Origin: Epinephelus fuscoguttatus
Taxonomy: Eukaryota; Chordata; Actinopteri; Perciformes; Serranidae
Direction: 5' to 3'
Assembly: GCF_011397635.1 (NCBI RefSeq)
Contig: NC_064760.1
Location: 25,245,356 to 25,309,355 of the forward strand
Length of the DNA stretch: 64,000 nt
Shown piece after piece: positions 37,886 to 49,735 of this stretch (its first letter is position 1; each line of letters begins with the position of its first letter). The notes beneath the pieces are model-generated. The model searched no databases, had not been told where the DNA came from, and was given only the letters and a program-made list of their open reading frames with translations. The translations under genes and the position numbers were made by a program.

Positions 37886-39504
37886 CACTGAACAAAAATA
37901 TAAACGCAACACTTTTGTTTTTGCTCCCATTTTTCGTGAGCTGGACTCAAAGATCTAAAACTTTTTCTACATACACAAAAGACCATTTCCCTCGATTATT
38001 GTTCATGAATCTGTCTAAATCTGTGTTAGCGAGCACTTCTCCTTTGCCGAGATAATCCATCCCACCTCACAGGTGTGGCATATCAAGATGCTGATTAGAC
38101 AGCATGAATATTGCACAGGTGTGCCTTAGGCTGGCCACAATAAAAGGCCACTCTGAAATGTGCAGTTTTATCACACCGCACAATGCCACAGATGTTGCAA
38201 GTTTTGAGGGAGCGTGCAATTGGCATGCTGATTGCAGGAATGTCCACCAGAGCTGTTGCCTGTGAATTGAATGTTCATTTCTCTACCATAAGCCATCTCC
38301 AAAGGCGTTTCAGACAGTTTGGCAGTACATCCAACCGGCCTCACAACCACAGACCACGTGTAACCACACCAGCCCAGGACCTCCACATCCAGCATGTTCA
38401 CCTCCAAGATCGTCTGAGACCAGCCACCCGGACAGCTGCTGCAACAATCGGTTTGCATAACCAAAGAATTTCTGCACAAACTGTCAGAAACCGTCTCAGG
38501 GAAGCTCTGCATGCTCGTCGTCCTCATCGGGGTCTCGACCTGACTGCAGTTCGTTGTCGTAACCAACTTGAGTGGGCAAATGCTCACATTCGATGGCGTC
38601 TGGCACGTTGGAGAGGTGTTCTCTTCATGGATGAATCCCAGTTTTCACTGTTCAGGGCAGATGGCAGACAGCATGTGAGGCGTCGTGTGGGCGGTTTGCT
38701 GATGTCAACGCTGTGGATCGAGTGGCCCATGGTGGCGGTGGGGTTATGGTATGGGCAGGCGTATGTTATGGACAACGAACACAGTTGCATTTTATTGATG
38801 GCATTTTGAATGCACAGAGATATCGTGGCGAGATCCTGAGGCCCATTGTTGTGCCATTCATCCACGACCATCACCTCATGTTGCAGCATGATAATGCACG
38901 CCCCATGTTGCAAGGATCTGTACACAATTCCTGGAAGCTGAAAACATCCCAGTTCTTGCATGGCCAGCATACTCACGGACATGTCACCCACTGAGCATGT
39001 TTGGGATGCTCTGGATCGGCGTATACGACAGCATGTTCCAGTTCCTGCCAATATCCAGCAACTTTGCGCAGCCATTGAAGAGGAGTGGACCAACATTCCA
39101 CAGGCCACAATCAACAACCTGATCAACTCTATGCGAAGGAGATGCGTTGCACTGCGTGAGGCAAATGGTGGTCACACCAGATACTGACTGGTTTTCTGCC
39201 CCCCCCCCCCCAATAAAGCAAAACTGCACATTTCAGAGTGACCTTTTATTGTAGCCAGCCTAAGGCACACCTGTGCAATATTCATGCTGTCTAATCAGCA
39301 TCTTGATATGCCACACCTGTGAGGTGGGATGGATTATCTCGGCAAAGGAGAAGTGCTCACTAACACAGATTTAGACAGATTTGTGAACAATATTTGTGAG
39401 GAAATGGTCTTTAGTGTGGATAGAAAATGTTTTAGATCTTTGAGTTCAGCTCATGAAAAATGGGAGCAAAAACAAAAGTGGTGCGTTTATATTTTTGTTC
39501 AGTG
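37886..39504 (+). mobile_element. Tc1-like transposon, 1,619 bp, inserted in the LINE
   Basis: Ends CACTGAACAAAAATATAAAC and its inverted partner (GTTTATATTTTTGTTCAGTG, two positions apart in part) lie between TA target duplications (37884-37885, 39505-39506). Inner inverted repeats continue to about 100 bp from each end. Removal of the element restores the minus-strand frame ...DDSFIL-FLDFCKAFD of the LINE reverse transcriptase. Size and ends are standard for Tc1-like elements of fish. Confidence 0.92.
38183..39187 (+). pseudogene. Tc1-like transposase, frameshifted
   Basis: Three overlapping frames make up one DD34E transposase: 38183 to about 38695 (helix-turn-helix region and first catalytic Asp in FMDESQFSLF), about 38713-38900 (second Asp in LQHDNARP) and about 38960-39187 (catalytic Glu in SPTEHVWDALDRR). 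Frame changes near 38690-38710 and between 38895 and 38960 break the protein. All three catalytic residues are still readable, so the element is fairly young but this copy cannot make an intact enzyme. Confidence 0.85.
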
Positions 39505-41459
39505 TAAAATAAAGCTGTCATCAGGGCAGTATTCAGCATAATCAATGAGATCCAGAACAAGTCTTATGTTGTTAGATATATGTCTGCCCTTCATGAATCC
39601 TGTTTGTGTTTCATCAATAATGTCATCCAGTACTGCTTTAAGTCTTTTGGCAAAGATTCCAGCTAAGATTTTATAATCATTATTGAGGAGACAGATTGGT
39701 CTCCAATTATCAATGCAGAGTGAGTCCTTATTAGGTTTAGGGATAAGTGTTAGAAGCCCTTGATATAAGGTAGGAGGAAGAGTCTGGTTATGGATACTTT
39801 TGGTGAATACACCATGGAGGAAGGGGGCAAGTTTATCACAAAATGTTATGTAGAATTCAGATGTCAAGCCATCAGTTCCAGGAGATTTATTTAAGTTGCT
39901 GAATGGCCAATCTGACTTCTTCTAAGGTTACTTGTTTGTCACAGAGGTCCCTTTGGTCAAAACTAATAGATTTTTAACTGAGAGAGATGTCCAAAAAAAT
40001 ATTTTGTTGCATTTTCATCACATTGTGATTTATACAGGTTCCTATAAAACATTAAACAGTGATTGGATACCTTTTGTGGATCATCTGTGACAGCTCCATC
40101 TATATTGAGTTTTTGAATGCGGTTCGCTCTGCCGCGTGACTTTTCCAGCCTAAAAAAATATGCTGTGCTTTGCTCCCCTTCTTCCAACCATTGCTTTCTG
40201 GATCTCACATAAGCTCCTTCTGCTTTAACTCTGTATATTTCATCTAGCTTGAGCTGCTGCTCAGTTAGTTCTTGTTTGTCATCTTCTGTTAAATCTTCAG
40301 GCATACACTGAGTAAGAGTGGCAATTTTGGTAATTACTTTTGTTTCTTCCTCCTTTCTTAGTTTGGCCAGAGAGGATCCATACTGTCTTAGGTATTTTGC
40401 TATCTTGAACTTCAGTAGTTCTCAGTTTTTTGGAAACATTTATCATTCAAGGCCCTTTGCCAGTAACATTTTTTTAGAAAGTGAATCTTTTCTGTAACAA
40501 CTTTATGTTTTAAGACCGAGTTGTTGAGTTTCCAATATGAATTCCGGTGGGTACTGGCATTGGGTCTAAAATTAATTTGAAGATTTATAGTTTTATGATC
40601 TGTGAGCGGGGTAGTCAAGATGTTAACATGGATATTATTTTCATCTAGACTACTTGAGATTAACCAGTAGTCGATTTGTGACCTGCAGGTACCAGTTTTG
40701 TTAGCCCATGTATAGGATTTAGTATCTGGATTCTTTTTTCTCCAGATATCTACTAATTGAAATTTCTGCATAAATAAGAGAATTTGCTCTATTTTTGGGG
40801 GGCCATCTATCTACAGAGTCGTCTACCGTAACATTGAAATCACCACCAACAACAACCAGCAGGTTAGGATATTTAGATAACCAGGATATAAAATGTGAAC
40901 CCAGAGTGTCAAATAGGAGGTCATTATCAGTTTTGGTATTATAACCATATACATTGGCCTGAAGGACTATAATGTCATCAAGCTTAATAATTAGTATAAG
41001 AAATCTACCATTTGAGTCACTCTCTGAATGTAATATAGCTCCTTCAAATTTGTTTTTCAGGGAGGTTACTCCTGCTGATCTTTCTGAACCATGCGAGAAC
41101 CATAAGTCATTTCCCCACTGATTTTTCCAGAATTTAGTATCATCTATAATTGAGTGTGATTCTTGTAAGAAACAGAAATCAGACTTTTGTTTGATAAATA
41201 AAAACAGGGCTTTGCGTTTAGATTATTGCGTAAGCTTCTGGCATTAAGTGAAACCACTGATAAAGACATTATAAGAAATTATGCAGTTAATTCAGAAATC
41301 TCAAATTAGCCTTAATGTTTCTCATCTTCATAATTAGGGCCTTTATTTTTACGTCTCCTGCAGTTAGCACATATAGAATACAGAAATACAATGCAATAAT
41401 TCATGAACCCCCTCATCTTAAAGTTAAAAACAGGGCACTCACACACCTCTCTTAGGATG

Positions 41460-41923
41460 AGTGCAAAAAAACAAAAACACCAGGCTTCCAGGTTAATCCA
41501 TTTGTCGCGGAGCACCGCGTTTTCTTTCTCCAGTGTTTCAACTTGACTCTGCAGGGAGTCCACATGGAGAGTCACATCTTCCACTTGTTTCCCCACGAAC
41601 TCCAGCGAGTCAGTACCACTTCTAATTGTTTGTGTGCTATCTTTAACAGTGGTTTCGAGAGATTGCAGTCTTCTGAGGGATTCCTCCTGCATTTTTTCAA
41701 TTCTCTCCATCACTGTCATTAAGGCAGAGTTTGTCACAGTTTGTTCGTCGTCTCCTTCACTGGCCAATTTTTTTGCTTTCTTTCCTGGCCGTCGATCTTT
41801 AATGCTTTCCTCAGGTATTGTAGATGGGTTCTCGGGGTTTAATAATCCATCCAAAACCTCGAGCTGGTTTTCTAAAGCTTTGCGTGCATATGAGTGCATC
41901 GTGATAGCGGGGTCTTTGTTCAT
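41460..41923 (-). pseudogene. LINE ORF1 amino-terminal part
   Basis: Minus-strand frame beginning MNKDPAITMHSYARKALENQ, with a basic stretch (RRPGKKAKK) and then a heptad-like coiled coil (ERIEKMQEESLRRLQSLE onward to KWINLEAW). This is the usual start of L1-type ORF1 nucleic-acid-binding proteins. After INLEAW the frame becomes unrelated, so the RRM-like and carboxy-terminal parts appear deleted. Confidence 0.65.
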
Positions 41924-42618
41924 TTCTGATCAGCAGCCGGGAAGGTAAAAATGACAGGAGTAGGAGTGAACCACTGCTTTTCTTTCCCTTTTTTGGAAGC
42001 AGTTTCAGTGACTTTCACTGTGTTTGATAGAGTCCATCAGAGACAAAAGAAAAAGTTTGGTCTGATTTCGCAGGGCAACCAGTTGCTCGTCAAGGACAGG
42101 AAACTTCAAAAAAGACAAAAAACTTTTGGTCTCCTTATCGTTGTATCTACTCACAGTTCAGGCAACTTTTCATTCTCAGGTAGTTGCTCTTCTTAGCGTG
42201 ATTTAGTTTTGTTTCATGTCGTAGATCTTGACTGAGACGCCATCACCGCTCACGTGCCTCCCACCCCTTTCCTCAGCCCTCCCCAGCTCTCCCTACATTT
42301 ACTACCTTTCTGTGAAGCACTTCCTTCGCGAGTCCTCATGTACTATTTGCTTTAAAATAAGGCTACAGATGATTGTACTGTTGCCAGTTTACCACTACAA
42401 TTCTAAAACCACTGTTTAATAGCCATCTATCCCTTTCATCTCCAATTATTCGTCGACCCTACAGCAGTTCCGTGCCCCCGTCCCGACGCAGACCGAGCCC
42501 TTTCAGACTCTCACACTCAATCACTTACAGCTGACGTCAGTTAAATCAGTGAGGGTTCAGGGCTTGAGTCTTTAGGGGCCGGATTAGAATTGGGCCATCA
42601 TGTCAGAAGCTAAAAGGG

Positions 42619-42666
42619 GGAAGTAAAACTGATATCACTTCCTTTTTTTCTCACTGTCTATAGAAA
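42619..42666 (+). promoter_or_regulatory. Gene D core promoter remnant: ISRE-like and TATA-like
   Basis: GGAAGTAAAACT at 42619-42630 aligns with the perfect ISRE of gene E but differs at two positions. TATAGAAA at 42659-42666 aligns with gene E's TATA box. The block starts only about 20 bp after the end of the mobile-element nest. Confidence 0.5.
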
Positions 42667-42834
42667 TATGAATGCAACAACGCTCAGGTTTGCTTGAAGT
42701 TTTCACACATTCTCCTCTGAGGTTGATCACTGACAGGACACATTTCAGGCTGCTCAGTGAAGGATATACATGTTTCCTGTCGGGTGAAGTAGAAAAGTTT
42801 GACTGGATCAACAGAGGCTGAACACAGAGCAGAC

Positions 42835-44046
42835 ATGAAAGCTGTGGTTGGATTGTTGTTGTTGATGCTACTCCGAGTCTGTCATGGTGAGCTGTTCAAC
42901 AACACGTTAATATTTGATTTAATATTATGTGAATACAATGTTTTGTAACTTTTTGTACAGATATTGGTTTCAAGAGTAGTAAAGCCACTTTCCTCAGTAA
43001 TGAGTAATGCAGATCAAATACTACAGGCTGGAGACACCTGTTGGTTCTGAAGAAATGACAGCTTCTTTACATATAAATATCAATTACACTGTTTGAAGCT
43101 GATATCAAAGCTTTTTTTAAGGTTCAGTCGCTTTAAAGAAAAAAGACTAGTTATTTCAAAGAAGATTTACAAATCCAGAGGTCAGTTCCTCTTCATTATG
43201 TGTGTACTGTAAAAACAACAGTCACACTTTTTGGATTAAAGCACGTCATCTCTGACAGTTCAGATATGTAATTAATTGAGTGAACCCTGACTTTCCTGAA
43301 GTCAATTGAATGTTTAAGACAAACAATTGAATGATATTGTACTCTGTCCCTAACTTTATATCTTGTGGTTTTTTTTTTGCAAAAAAACAACAACATTTTT
43401 TTCACGGACCGTTTAAGAGTTAATGAGTCATAACAGACCGCAGACGGGGCTAACAGCTAACGGTTGTTAGCTTAGCTTAGGTTGTTAGTCCAAAGATACT
43501 GTATTGGTTAGTCCCTCCGAAGGGACACTAACAACTCAAAGTACACGTCAAATAAAATTTCTCCAAAAATGTTTCTTGTTATTTTAGGTAGTTATTATGT
43601 TAATGTATGTCCAAGTGTTCATTTCCCCCGATAAGTTGGTTTGAATTCGTTATTTGATTCTATACACACAGTCTGACCATCTCGAGCTTTTATTTTGATA
43701 CTTCCGGTGACCGGCAGTGTAAATTTGCATATTAGCGAAATATTTAGTTTCACCCAGAACATTTAGATTTAACATTTAACATTTAGATTTAGATTTAGCA
43801 TTTAGATTTAACATTTAGATTTTGCTTGTACTGCTCTTTCACATAATCACTATACAAATGATTTGAAGTTAAACTATGTTTTCTATCAAGCACATCATTT
43901 TATACATTTTCCCCAAATACAGCCTGATGAGCCATGATTTGATCAGACCTGTGTAACACTCAGCTACACAACAATAAATTACTTTTAATAACGTGGTCTG
44001 AGAGACAAAGCTTCACCAAAGCCACTATTATTTTTATTACTTTGTT

Positions 44047-44082
<36 letters not shown>

Positions 44083-47000
44083 TTTACAATATTTGCATAT
44101 GCTTAAAATACTGTCATGGTTATTCCTTTTGTATGTATTCAGTGATCAAAATTATGATTATTTTTTATCTTTTTTAATCTCCAGGTGTGGAAACCTCCTG
44201 TGATGGCAGACAGGATGGAGCTCAGTGTTATGGAGCTTTGGGAGGAACTGTGGTCCTCCGGCTGATGGACAGCGCCTCAGAAATATTTAGATACCGATGG
44301 TCAAACAAAACAACAACAATACTCCTTGGGAGAAAGAATCTGATTGTGTCTCATGAGATAGAAAACAGATCATCATTTACTCCCAGTAATGGAACATTTA
44401 GGATCAATAACCTGAGCTGGAGTGATGGTGGGGAATATAAACTTTCAACCTACGATTCAAATGGACGGCTATCAGAGGAGCGGGCTCTACAGTTAACCAT
44501 TCAAGGTAAATAATTTTTTTTTACTGGGAAATTTAGTAACACTGATAGACATTCATGTCATATTGTATTGCCAAACTATATCTCAAATTCTACATATATG
44601 TGTTTCTCTGTCTGTCCTGTTCTGTATCAGAAACTATAAAATGACCAAGATGTTACATGAAAAGTCATCTGAGTGTGTTTCCTTCAGCTCCTGTGTCCTC
44701 TGTCCTGCTGGTCTCTGAGTGTCTGTCCCAGGGAGAGATGAGGGTGTCCTGCTCCTCTAAGGGAGGGGACAGTCCTCAGTACAGCTGGACTCTGTATGGA
44801 CGCACACTGACAGACGCTGAGCTCCTCTCTGGAAACACTGAGACCACCAACATCACTCTGAAACAACACGTCTCAGGAGAACTGGTCTGCTCAGTCAGGA
44901 ATAAAGTCAGTAGTGTCTCAACAGAAATGAAGGTGACTAACTGTGGTGAGTGAGAACATGAGTAAAAAAACAGCTACACAACAATAAATTACTTTTAATA
45001 ATGTGGTCTGAGAGACAAAGCTTCACCAAAGCCACTATTATTTTTATTACTTTGTTTTTTTGTTGTTGTTGTTGTTTTTTACAATATTTGCATATGCTTA
45101 AAATACTGTCATGGCTATTCCTTTTGTATACATTCAGTGATCAAAATTATGATTATTTTTTATCTTTTTTAATTTCCAGGTGTGGAAACCTCCTGTGATG
45201 GCAGACAGGATGGAGCTCAGTGTTATGGAGCTTTGGGAGGAGGAACACTGGTCCTCCGGCTGATGGACAGCGCCTCAGAAATATTTCACTACCGATGGGC
45301 AACCAAAACAACAACAATACTCTATGGGGTAAAGGATTGGATTGTGACAAATGTGATAAAAAACAGATCATCATTTACTCCCAGTGATGGGACATTAAGG
45401 ATCAATAACCTGAGCTGGAGTGATGGTGGGGAATATAAACTTTCAACCTACGATTCAAATGGACAGCTATCAGAGGAGCGGACTCTACAGTTAACCATTC
45501 AAGGTAAATAGTTTTTTTTACTGGGAAATTTAGTAACACTGATAGACATTCATGTCATATTGTATTGCCAAACTATATCTCAAATTCTACATATATGTGT
45601 TTCTCTGTCTGGCCTGTTCTGTATCAGAAACTGTATAAAATGACCAAGATGTTACATGAAAAATCATCTGAGTGTGTTTCCTTCAGCTCCTGTGTCCTCT
45701 GTCCTGCTGGTCTCTGAGTGTCTGTCCCAGGGAGAGATGAGGGTGTCCTGCTCCTCTGAGGGAGGGGACAGTCCTCAGTACAGCTGGACTCTGGATGGAC
45801 ACACACTGACAGACACTGAGCTCCTCTCTGGAAACACTGAGACCACCAACATCACTCTGAAACAACATGTCTCAGGAGAACTGGTCTGCTCAGTCAGGAA
45901 TAAAGTCAGCAGTGTGTCAAAAGAAATGAAGGTGACTAACTGTGGTGAGTGAGAACATGAGTAAAAAACAGCTACACAACAATAAATTACTTTTAATAAT
46001 GTGGTCTGAGAGACAAAGCTTCACCAAAGCCACTATTATTTTTATTACTTTGTTTTTTTGTTGTTGTTGTTGTTGTTTTTTACAATATTTGCATATGCTT
46101 AAAATACTGTCATGGCTATTCCTTTTGTATACATTCAGTGATCAAAATTATGATTATTTTTTATCTTTTTTAATTTCCAGGTAAGGAAACCTCCTGTGAT
46201 GGCAGACAGGATGGAGCTCAGTGTTATGGAGCTTTGGGAGGAACTGTGGTCCTCCGGCTGATGGACAGCGCCTCAGAAATATTTCACTACCGATGGGCAA
46301 CCAAAACAACAACAATACTCTATGGGGTAAAGGATTGGATTGTGACTAATGCGATAAAAAAAAAGATCATCATTTACTCCCAGTGATGGAACATTTAGGA
46401 TCAATAACCTGAGCTGGAGTGATGGTGAGGAATATAAACTTTCAACCTACGATTCAAATGGACGGCTATCAGAGGAGCGGACTCTACAGTTAACCATTCA
46501 AGGTAAATAATTTTTTTTACTGGGAAATTTAGTAACACTGATAGACATTCATGTCATATTGTATTGCCAAACTATATCTCAAATTCTACATATATGTGTT
46601 TCTCTGTCTGGCCTGTTCTGTATCAGAAACTGTATAAAATAACCAAGATGTTAATATGAAAAGTCATCTGAGTGTGTTTCCTTCAGCTCCTGTGTCCTCT
46701 GTCCTGCTGGTCTCTGAGTGTCTGTCCCAGGGAGAGATGAGGGTGTCCTGCTCCTCTGAGGGAGGGGACAGTCCTCAGTACAGCTGGACTCTGGATGGAC
46801 ACACACTGACAGATGCTGACCTCCTCTCTGGAAACACTGAGACCACCAACATCACTCTGAAACAACACGTCTCAGGACAACTGGTCTGCTCAGTCAGGAA
46901 TAATGTCAGCAGTGTCTCAAAGGAAATGAAGATTACTAACTGTGGTGAGTGAGAACATGAGTAAAAAACAGTTTGATGATTATGACACTGATGATAAACT

Positions 47001-47567
47001 GTACATCAGTCATTGATGTGTTTCTTTCCTTCAGGCTTCATATTCATTAACTGCACCTTACCCAATGCGACACACATATCACAGTGGGTGTTTGCAGCCA
47101 ATAACACCCTGTGCATTGAGCCAACAACAGCTCCTACCACGACCACAGAAACCTCCACTGTGGGTAAGGAGACTGTCAGCATACTTAACCCCAGCACTAA
47201 TATCACATCCTCCAATCAAACTGTGACTCCCCCCAGCAATGATGGCCCATATGGTATATTAAGTGAAAACAAACAGTTGATAGTCATTTCCCCCTTTTTT
47301 CTTTGTCTGTCTCCAAAAAACCACCTGTAGTGACTGCTAACATTAAAATATCTGTGTCTCTTGTGTTTTTTTGTTATCGAAACAGACAACTTGCCAATAA
47401 TGGCCGGGGTACTCTCTGCACTGGTGCTGCTGTTACTGATCGGCGTGGCTGTCATCTGTTCTCAGAGGAAAAAGAAAAACAGCAAACCTGAAGGTTCAAA
47501 ACAGAACTTCCTTTTTTCTAAGCCATTTCTGTATTCACAGTTTCTCTATTCACAGATTCAAGAATAG
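42835..47567 (+). CDS. Array gene D: (V-C2)x3 receptor with distinct tail; one V exon broken
   Basis: Exons: 42835-42886 (signal MKAVVGLLLLMLLRVCHG), 44185-44505 (V1), 44688-44945 (C2), 45180-45503 (V2, one extra Gly codon), 45687-45944 (C2), 46181-46502 (V3, 322 nt), 46687-46944 (C2), 47035-47253 (stalk; weaker donor GTATAT; alternative donor after 47163) and 47386-47567 (membrane plus tail). V3 has one extra base in an A run near 46357-46365 and stops at 46384-46386. Skipping it leaves a frame of 623 aa. The last exon is unlike that of B, C, E, F and G: DNLPIMAGVLSALVLLLLIG, then a basic stretch and a tail with the repeated FLYSQ/LYSQI tyrosine motif. Promoter type is shared with E only. 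Expected to be a surface receptor of the CD2/SLAM-like group; the longest in the window. Confidence 0.7.
43760..43822. repeat. Short tandem repeat of an ACATTTAGATTT-type unit
   Basis: Alternating 6-bp and 12-bp variants of TTTAGA and TTTAACA in gene D intron 1. Confidence 0.8.
43961..46968 (+). repeat. Threefold tandem duplication of a 1.0-kb V-C2 module
   Basis: Units 43961-44970, 44971-45968 and 45969-46968 each run from an intron start (CAGCTACACAACAATAAATT) through one V exon and one C2 exon. Each internal junction joins ...GTAAAAAACAG to CTACACAAC. At the outer edges the two source sequences share only CAG, so the junction formed at a 3-bp microhomology. A (TTG)n run of different length is present in each unit (about 44047, 45060 and 46060). 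Confidence 0.9.
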
Positions 47568-49687
47568 TCTGACATTTTGAGCTGTGCATGTAGGCTACTT
47601 CTTGCAGAGAGTAAGATAAGAAGCTTCAGGCCACTGTAATGTTTGTCAGTTAGCCATGAAGCTACTGTTAGCCAGTTAGCTTCAGTAGAAAGACTGGAAG
47701 CAGGGGACAGCAGCTAACTTTGCTCTGACCAACAGTAACAAAAACCACCTACCAGCAAAGTCTAAAACTCCTTAATCAATGCTTTATTTTATAAAATAGA
47801 AAACTTTAGAGATAGATTTTTAAAATAAATTTTGGACAGTCAGGTCGTCTGTTTTCCCCTGCTCTTCCAGTCTTTGTGCTAAAGCTAACCATCTGCTAGC
47901 ATAACGGTAGCTTCTCATTCACTGACAAACTTCACAGTGATAGAAATTTTTTTTGTCTTACTGTTGTCGGGAATGTATTTCACAAAATGTAAAAAAAACC
48001 CAAAACACTTTTTTGTAACGATGCCTTCTACAAACACTTAGTGGCGGATTAAGTATTCAGATCCTTTACTTAAATAAAACTACTAATAATGAGCTGTAAA
48101 AATAGCCTAGCCCACTACATTACAGTAAATGTAAGCCTATTGCATTAAGAATATTACTTAAGTAAAAATATACAAGTATAAAAAAGGACAATGTCCAAAA
48201 CTGGAAACAGATATTTTTCTCAGAAGACAGGAGTTAATGTTTTAGGGATAATTTGTGTTCACTTTTGTATAGGTACTTAATGTTATGTGTGTTTAAATAT
48301 GATTTTGCAGTCACAGCATGTTTGTAACCATGTTTCTTGAAGTCAAAACTGTGATTGTACACCATATAGATAAGGGGAATATTCTCATATATGTTTAAAG
48401 GGTTTAACTCTTAAAGATTGAATTATGCAATTTTGTGTAATTTTGAGTGAAATATTCTTTCTTTTACTTCGGTCGTTTTAAATTCACTTCTGCCCACTAT
48501 GTTCACAGCTTAGTAGCTTCTTGTAAAGAAGGTATTCATAGTTGATTTTTTGGAGAAAAAATGCTTTCACTTTTGTATAGGTACGCCACTCAGTCATCAT
48601 TTATGTTTCTTTATGTCTGTGAAAACATGGATGCTTCAACCACAACTTCCCCCAGGCAGCACAGTTTCAAGGTGGGCATCAAAGATTTATGTCACCAGCT
48701 TAGTACCTGACCAAATGTCTCCTCCTCTTATGACATTGAATCATGGACATGAAAGTGTTTTTGCAGAACAGTATGATGTCACAGTGAAGTTGACCTTTGA
48801 CCTGTTGGATATAAACTGTCATCTGGTCACATTATTTCTTTAGTTATGGTCAAAAACAGTTTTTGTGAGGTCACAGTGGCCTCGACCTTTAACCTTCGAC
48901 CACCAAATTCTAATCAGTTCAGTCTTGGGTCCAAATTGATGTTTGTGCCAAATTTGAAGAAATTCCCTCAAAGTGTTCTTGAGATATCGTGTTCACAAGA
49001 GTGGGACTGGAGCTACTGCTGGCATAAAATGTTGACTTTGCATTCAAAGCCTGATTAAAGCTCAATTTTGTAGTTTTACACAATTTAGATTATGGACATG
49101 TTAACATAGATGATGAAAGTTTTTAAGACTTTTAAGAGATTGAATTATGTCAATAACAGTTTTTAGTTTTTCTCATCTGATTATATTTTAAAATATACAG
49201 CTCTGTTTTGATTCTATGTTTACAAAAAGTAATCATGTAAAACTTCTCAAAGCAATTAATTGTATGAGCTTTCTAATGTTGTTTTGTGTTTAAATCACTT
49301 CTATATCAGCTAAGCCTTCTTGTTGACATTTTGATCACGGACTGTACCTTTAATGACTGCAGTGAACTGAATAAAACTTCCAGATTCATCATCAGTATTA
49401 GTCTGTGTGAGGTTTCTCTCTCCTGGTTTACAGAGGTGTTACTGTTGCTAATGGATAATTCTGAATGCAGTAAAAATGTCCGGTGACAACACGTAAACAT
49501 TTCAGGAAAAATAATGATCAATAAAAAAATACCCAAATACCTATTAATAAATATCAAATACTGATGTCAGAAATGATGAGGTGGAGAGATGTAAACTAGG
49601 ACATGTCAGCTGTCAGTCTCAAATCCTCTTTCAGTATAGAGGAGAGGTCCATCACATACAGAGGCCGTCGTGTTGGAGGCTGACAGG
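47568..49687. other. Gene D 3' region and intergenic repeats
   Basis: A possible polyadenylation signal AATAAA is at 47824-47829. About 48187-48420 matches the 3' flank of genes B, E and F. About 48720-49015 is a very common fish interspersed repeat (landmarks GTTGACCTTTGACCTGTTGG, CCAAATTTGAAGAAATTCCC, GAGATATCGTGTTCAC). No gene is supported. Confidence 0.5.
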
Positions 49688-49699
49688 GAAAGTGAAACT
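49688..49699 (+). promoter_or_regulatory. ISRE (interferon-stimulated response element) of gene E
   Basis: GAAAGTGAAACT is an exact match to the consensus GAAANNGAAACT bound by ISGF3/IRF proteins. It lies 29 bp upstream of a TATA box and about 206 bp before the ATG, a normal place for an interferon-responsive promoter. Confidence 0.6.
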
Positions 49700-49727
49700 G
49701 CTATCAGTTCCTTTTCTCCTCCCTGCC

Positions 49728-49735
49728 TATAAAAA
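49728..49735 (+). promoter_or_regulatory. TATA box of gene E
   Basis: TATAAAAA 177 bp before the ATG of gene E, just downstream of the ISRE. The expected start of transcription would be near 49758. Confidence 0.6.

Larger units (their letters stand above)
35790..42494 (-). mobile_element. L1/Tx1-type LINE, near full length, decayed
   Basis: Minus-strand retrotransposon with its poly(A) tail at 35789-35806 (a T run on +) and a 15-bp target duplication GAGCCCTTTCAGACT at 35775-35789 and 42495-42509. Without the Tc1 element it is about 5.1 kb. On the minus strand, in order: ORF1, then an ORF2 beginning MSLSVVSLNARSLRNN at 41269, an endonuclease with FCFLQESHS and GGDFN motifs (about 41210-40820), a reverse transcriptase (RPICLLNNDYKILAGIFAKR near 39700; FLDFCKAFD spanning the Tc1 insertion), and a long carboxy-terminal region to about 36162. 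Several frameshifts and stops break ORF2, so the copy is dead. Confidence 0.85.
35196..42596. mobile_element. DNA transposon with terminal inverted repeats, carrying a LINE
   Basis: The left end GGCCCAATTCCAATCCGATC and the right end, whose complement starts GGCCCAATTCTAATCCG, form an inverted pair. The dinucleotide AT flanks both sides (35194-35195, 42597-42598), a possible target duplication. Without the LINE the element is about 700 bp and shows no transposase, so it is non-autonomous. The end sequence resembles a family I have seen in fish, but I cannot name it with confidence. Confidence 0.65.

Noticed and set aside
38171..39126. Minus-strand frames of 138 and 180 codons
   Set aside because: Opposite the Tc1-like transposase, whose catalytic motifs are on the plus strand.
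43961..46968. CRISPR-like or satellite array
   Set aside because: The 1-kb periodicity is explained by exon-module duplication; there are no short repeats with unique spacers anywhere in the window.
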